Assembly (NCBI GenBank): GCA_026395935.1
Contig: JAPLXT010000085.1
Span: forward strand, 1 to 5,673
DNA length: 5,673 nt
Direction of reading: 5' to 3'
Source of the DNA: Candidatus Nomurabacteria bacterium
Lineage (GTDB): Bacteria > Patescibacteriota > Minisyncoccia > Phycocordibacterales > UBA9973
Both the position numbers and the translations under genes were made by a program. The notes below the pieces were generated by a model. The model had not been told where the DNA came from. It made no database searches and saw only the letters and a program-made list of their open reading frames with translations. Positions 5,009 to 5,673 of this stretch are shown one piece after another (position 1 is the stretch's first letter; every line of letters starts with the position of its first letter).

Positions 5009-5673
5009 TTATTTTTGAGATTTAGCACTACTAAGACCCGACCCGAACAAGAAATTGGTAAATGCATTCGTTTTTTTAATGTTGAGAGTGTAAAGGAATA
5101 ATCGTGTAATGGAAATTGCTGAAATCATAGAAACAATAACACCAATTAGAAATACCAATGCAAACCCTTTTATGAGAGTTGTACCAAACCAGTAAAGGAT
5201 GATAGCGGTAATAATACTTGAGATGTTTGAGTCGCGAACTGAAAGCCATGCACGCTTGAAGCCATTGTGCATAGAATCTTTCACATCAGAACCTAATCTT
5301 AATTCCTCCTTAATACGTTCAAAAATAAGGACATTTGCATCAACAGCAATACCAATAGAAATGATAAATCCAGCAATTCCTGCAGCCGTTAAAGTGACGG
5401 GAACAATTTTGAAAATTGCCATCATAGTAACTGCATAGATAGAAAGAGCAACGACAGCAATTAATCCTGGAAGTCGATACCAAATTATCAAGAATAAAGC
5501 GATAGCGAGGAATCCAATAAGAGCAGCTTTAACTCCAGCTGCTGTGGCCTCAGTACCAAGTGATGGACCAATAGTTTGTGTGGAAATAAGTTCGATAGGA
5601 ACAGGTAAGGCGCCTGAATTCAAGCGACCAACTAAAGTCTTGGCTTCAGCTGGAGTAAAATTACCAGAAATCT
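5009..5673 (-). CDS. secD: SecD, protein translocase accessory subunit, N-terminal part outside window
   Basis: The reading frame is open to the right edge, so only the last 220 or so residues are seen and the true start lies outside. The visible part begins ISGNFTPAEAKTLVGRLNSG, followed by ALPVPIEL and TIGPSLG, the junction between the large P1 domain and the membrane bundle. A TTG at 5623 is an internal leucine of this conserved stretch and not a start. Five or so membrane helices follow, with GIAVDANVLIFERIKEELR holding the conserved Asp (codon 5339-5341) expected to take part in proton transfer. FKRAWLSVRDSNISSIITA and the WFGTTLIKGFALVFLIGV segment then match the family. The tail (NIKKTNAF to KSQK) is short and basic. 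secF begins 3 bp downstream. SecD and SecF form one RND-type transporter that completes protein export. Very secure. Confidence 0.97.
   Translation of the reverse strand, partial: ISGNFTPAEAKTLVGRLNSGALPVPIELISTQTIGPSLGTEATAAGVKAALIGFLAIALFLIIWYRLPGLIAVVALSIYAVTMMAIFKIVPVTLTAAGIAGFIISIGIAVDANVLIFERIKEELRLGSDVKDSMHNGFKRAWLSVRDSNISSIITAIILYWFGTTLIKGFALVFLIGVIVSMISAISITRLFLYTLNIKKTNAFTNFLFGSGLSSAKSQK

Noticed and set aside
5009..5623. A complete secD-like gene starting at TTG 5623
   Set aside because: The upstream codons to the window edge continue a conserved SecD sequence, so the TTG is an internal leucine and the gene is simply cut by the window.

Overview
The window is an AT-rich bacterial segment in which every gene I accept lies on the minus strand. 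Transcription therefore runs from the right end (about 5673) to the left end. The gene set suggests a candidate phyla radiation (Patescibacteria, Parcubacteria-like) genome: compact SecD/SecF, LemA, a stomatin-type SPFH protein, a membrane-anchored Gmad2-like Ig domain and HtpX, with gaps of 2-20 bp and no visible Shine-Dalgarno sites. This assignment is an inference; no rRNA or other taxonomic marker is present.

Right block (5673 to about 4078): the C-terminal part of secD (its start is outside the window), 3 bp, then complete secF, then a strong GC-rich hairpin 7 bp past the secF stop. Together these encode the proton-driven accessory unit of the Sec translocon.

Middle block (about 4078 to 1209): an extended -10 promoter abuts that hairpin and reads into a four-gene cluster, lemA - SPFH/slipin - Gmad2-like membrane protein - htpX. 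It ends at a hairpin terminator 4 bp past the htpX stop. All four products have N-terminal or multiple membrane segments and the last is a membrane zinc protease. The cluster reads as a membrane-protein quality-control module placed directly after the Sec export genes.

Intergenic stretch (about 886 to 1208): no credible gene. It contains a perfect 7-bp hairpin and a 110-bp island of about 66% G+C with inverted repeats and G-runs, which stands out in AT-rich surroundings. It is the least explained part of the window.

Left block (about 903 to 1): a small Xre-type HTH regulator with a -10 box placed so that the transcript should be nearly leaderless, and a perfect 12-bp palindrome over that -10. 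It is followed 7 bp later by an MFS-like membrane transporter cut off by the left edge. This looks like an autoregulated regulator-transporter pair.

I see no tRNA, rRNA, CRISPR array, transposase or recognisable attachment site.
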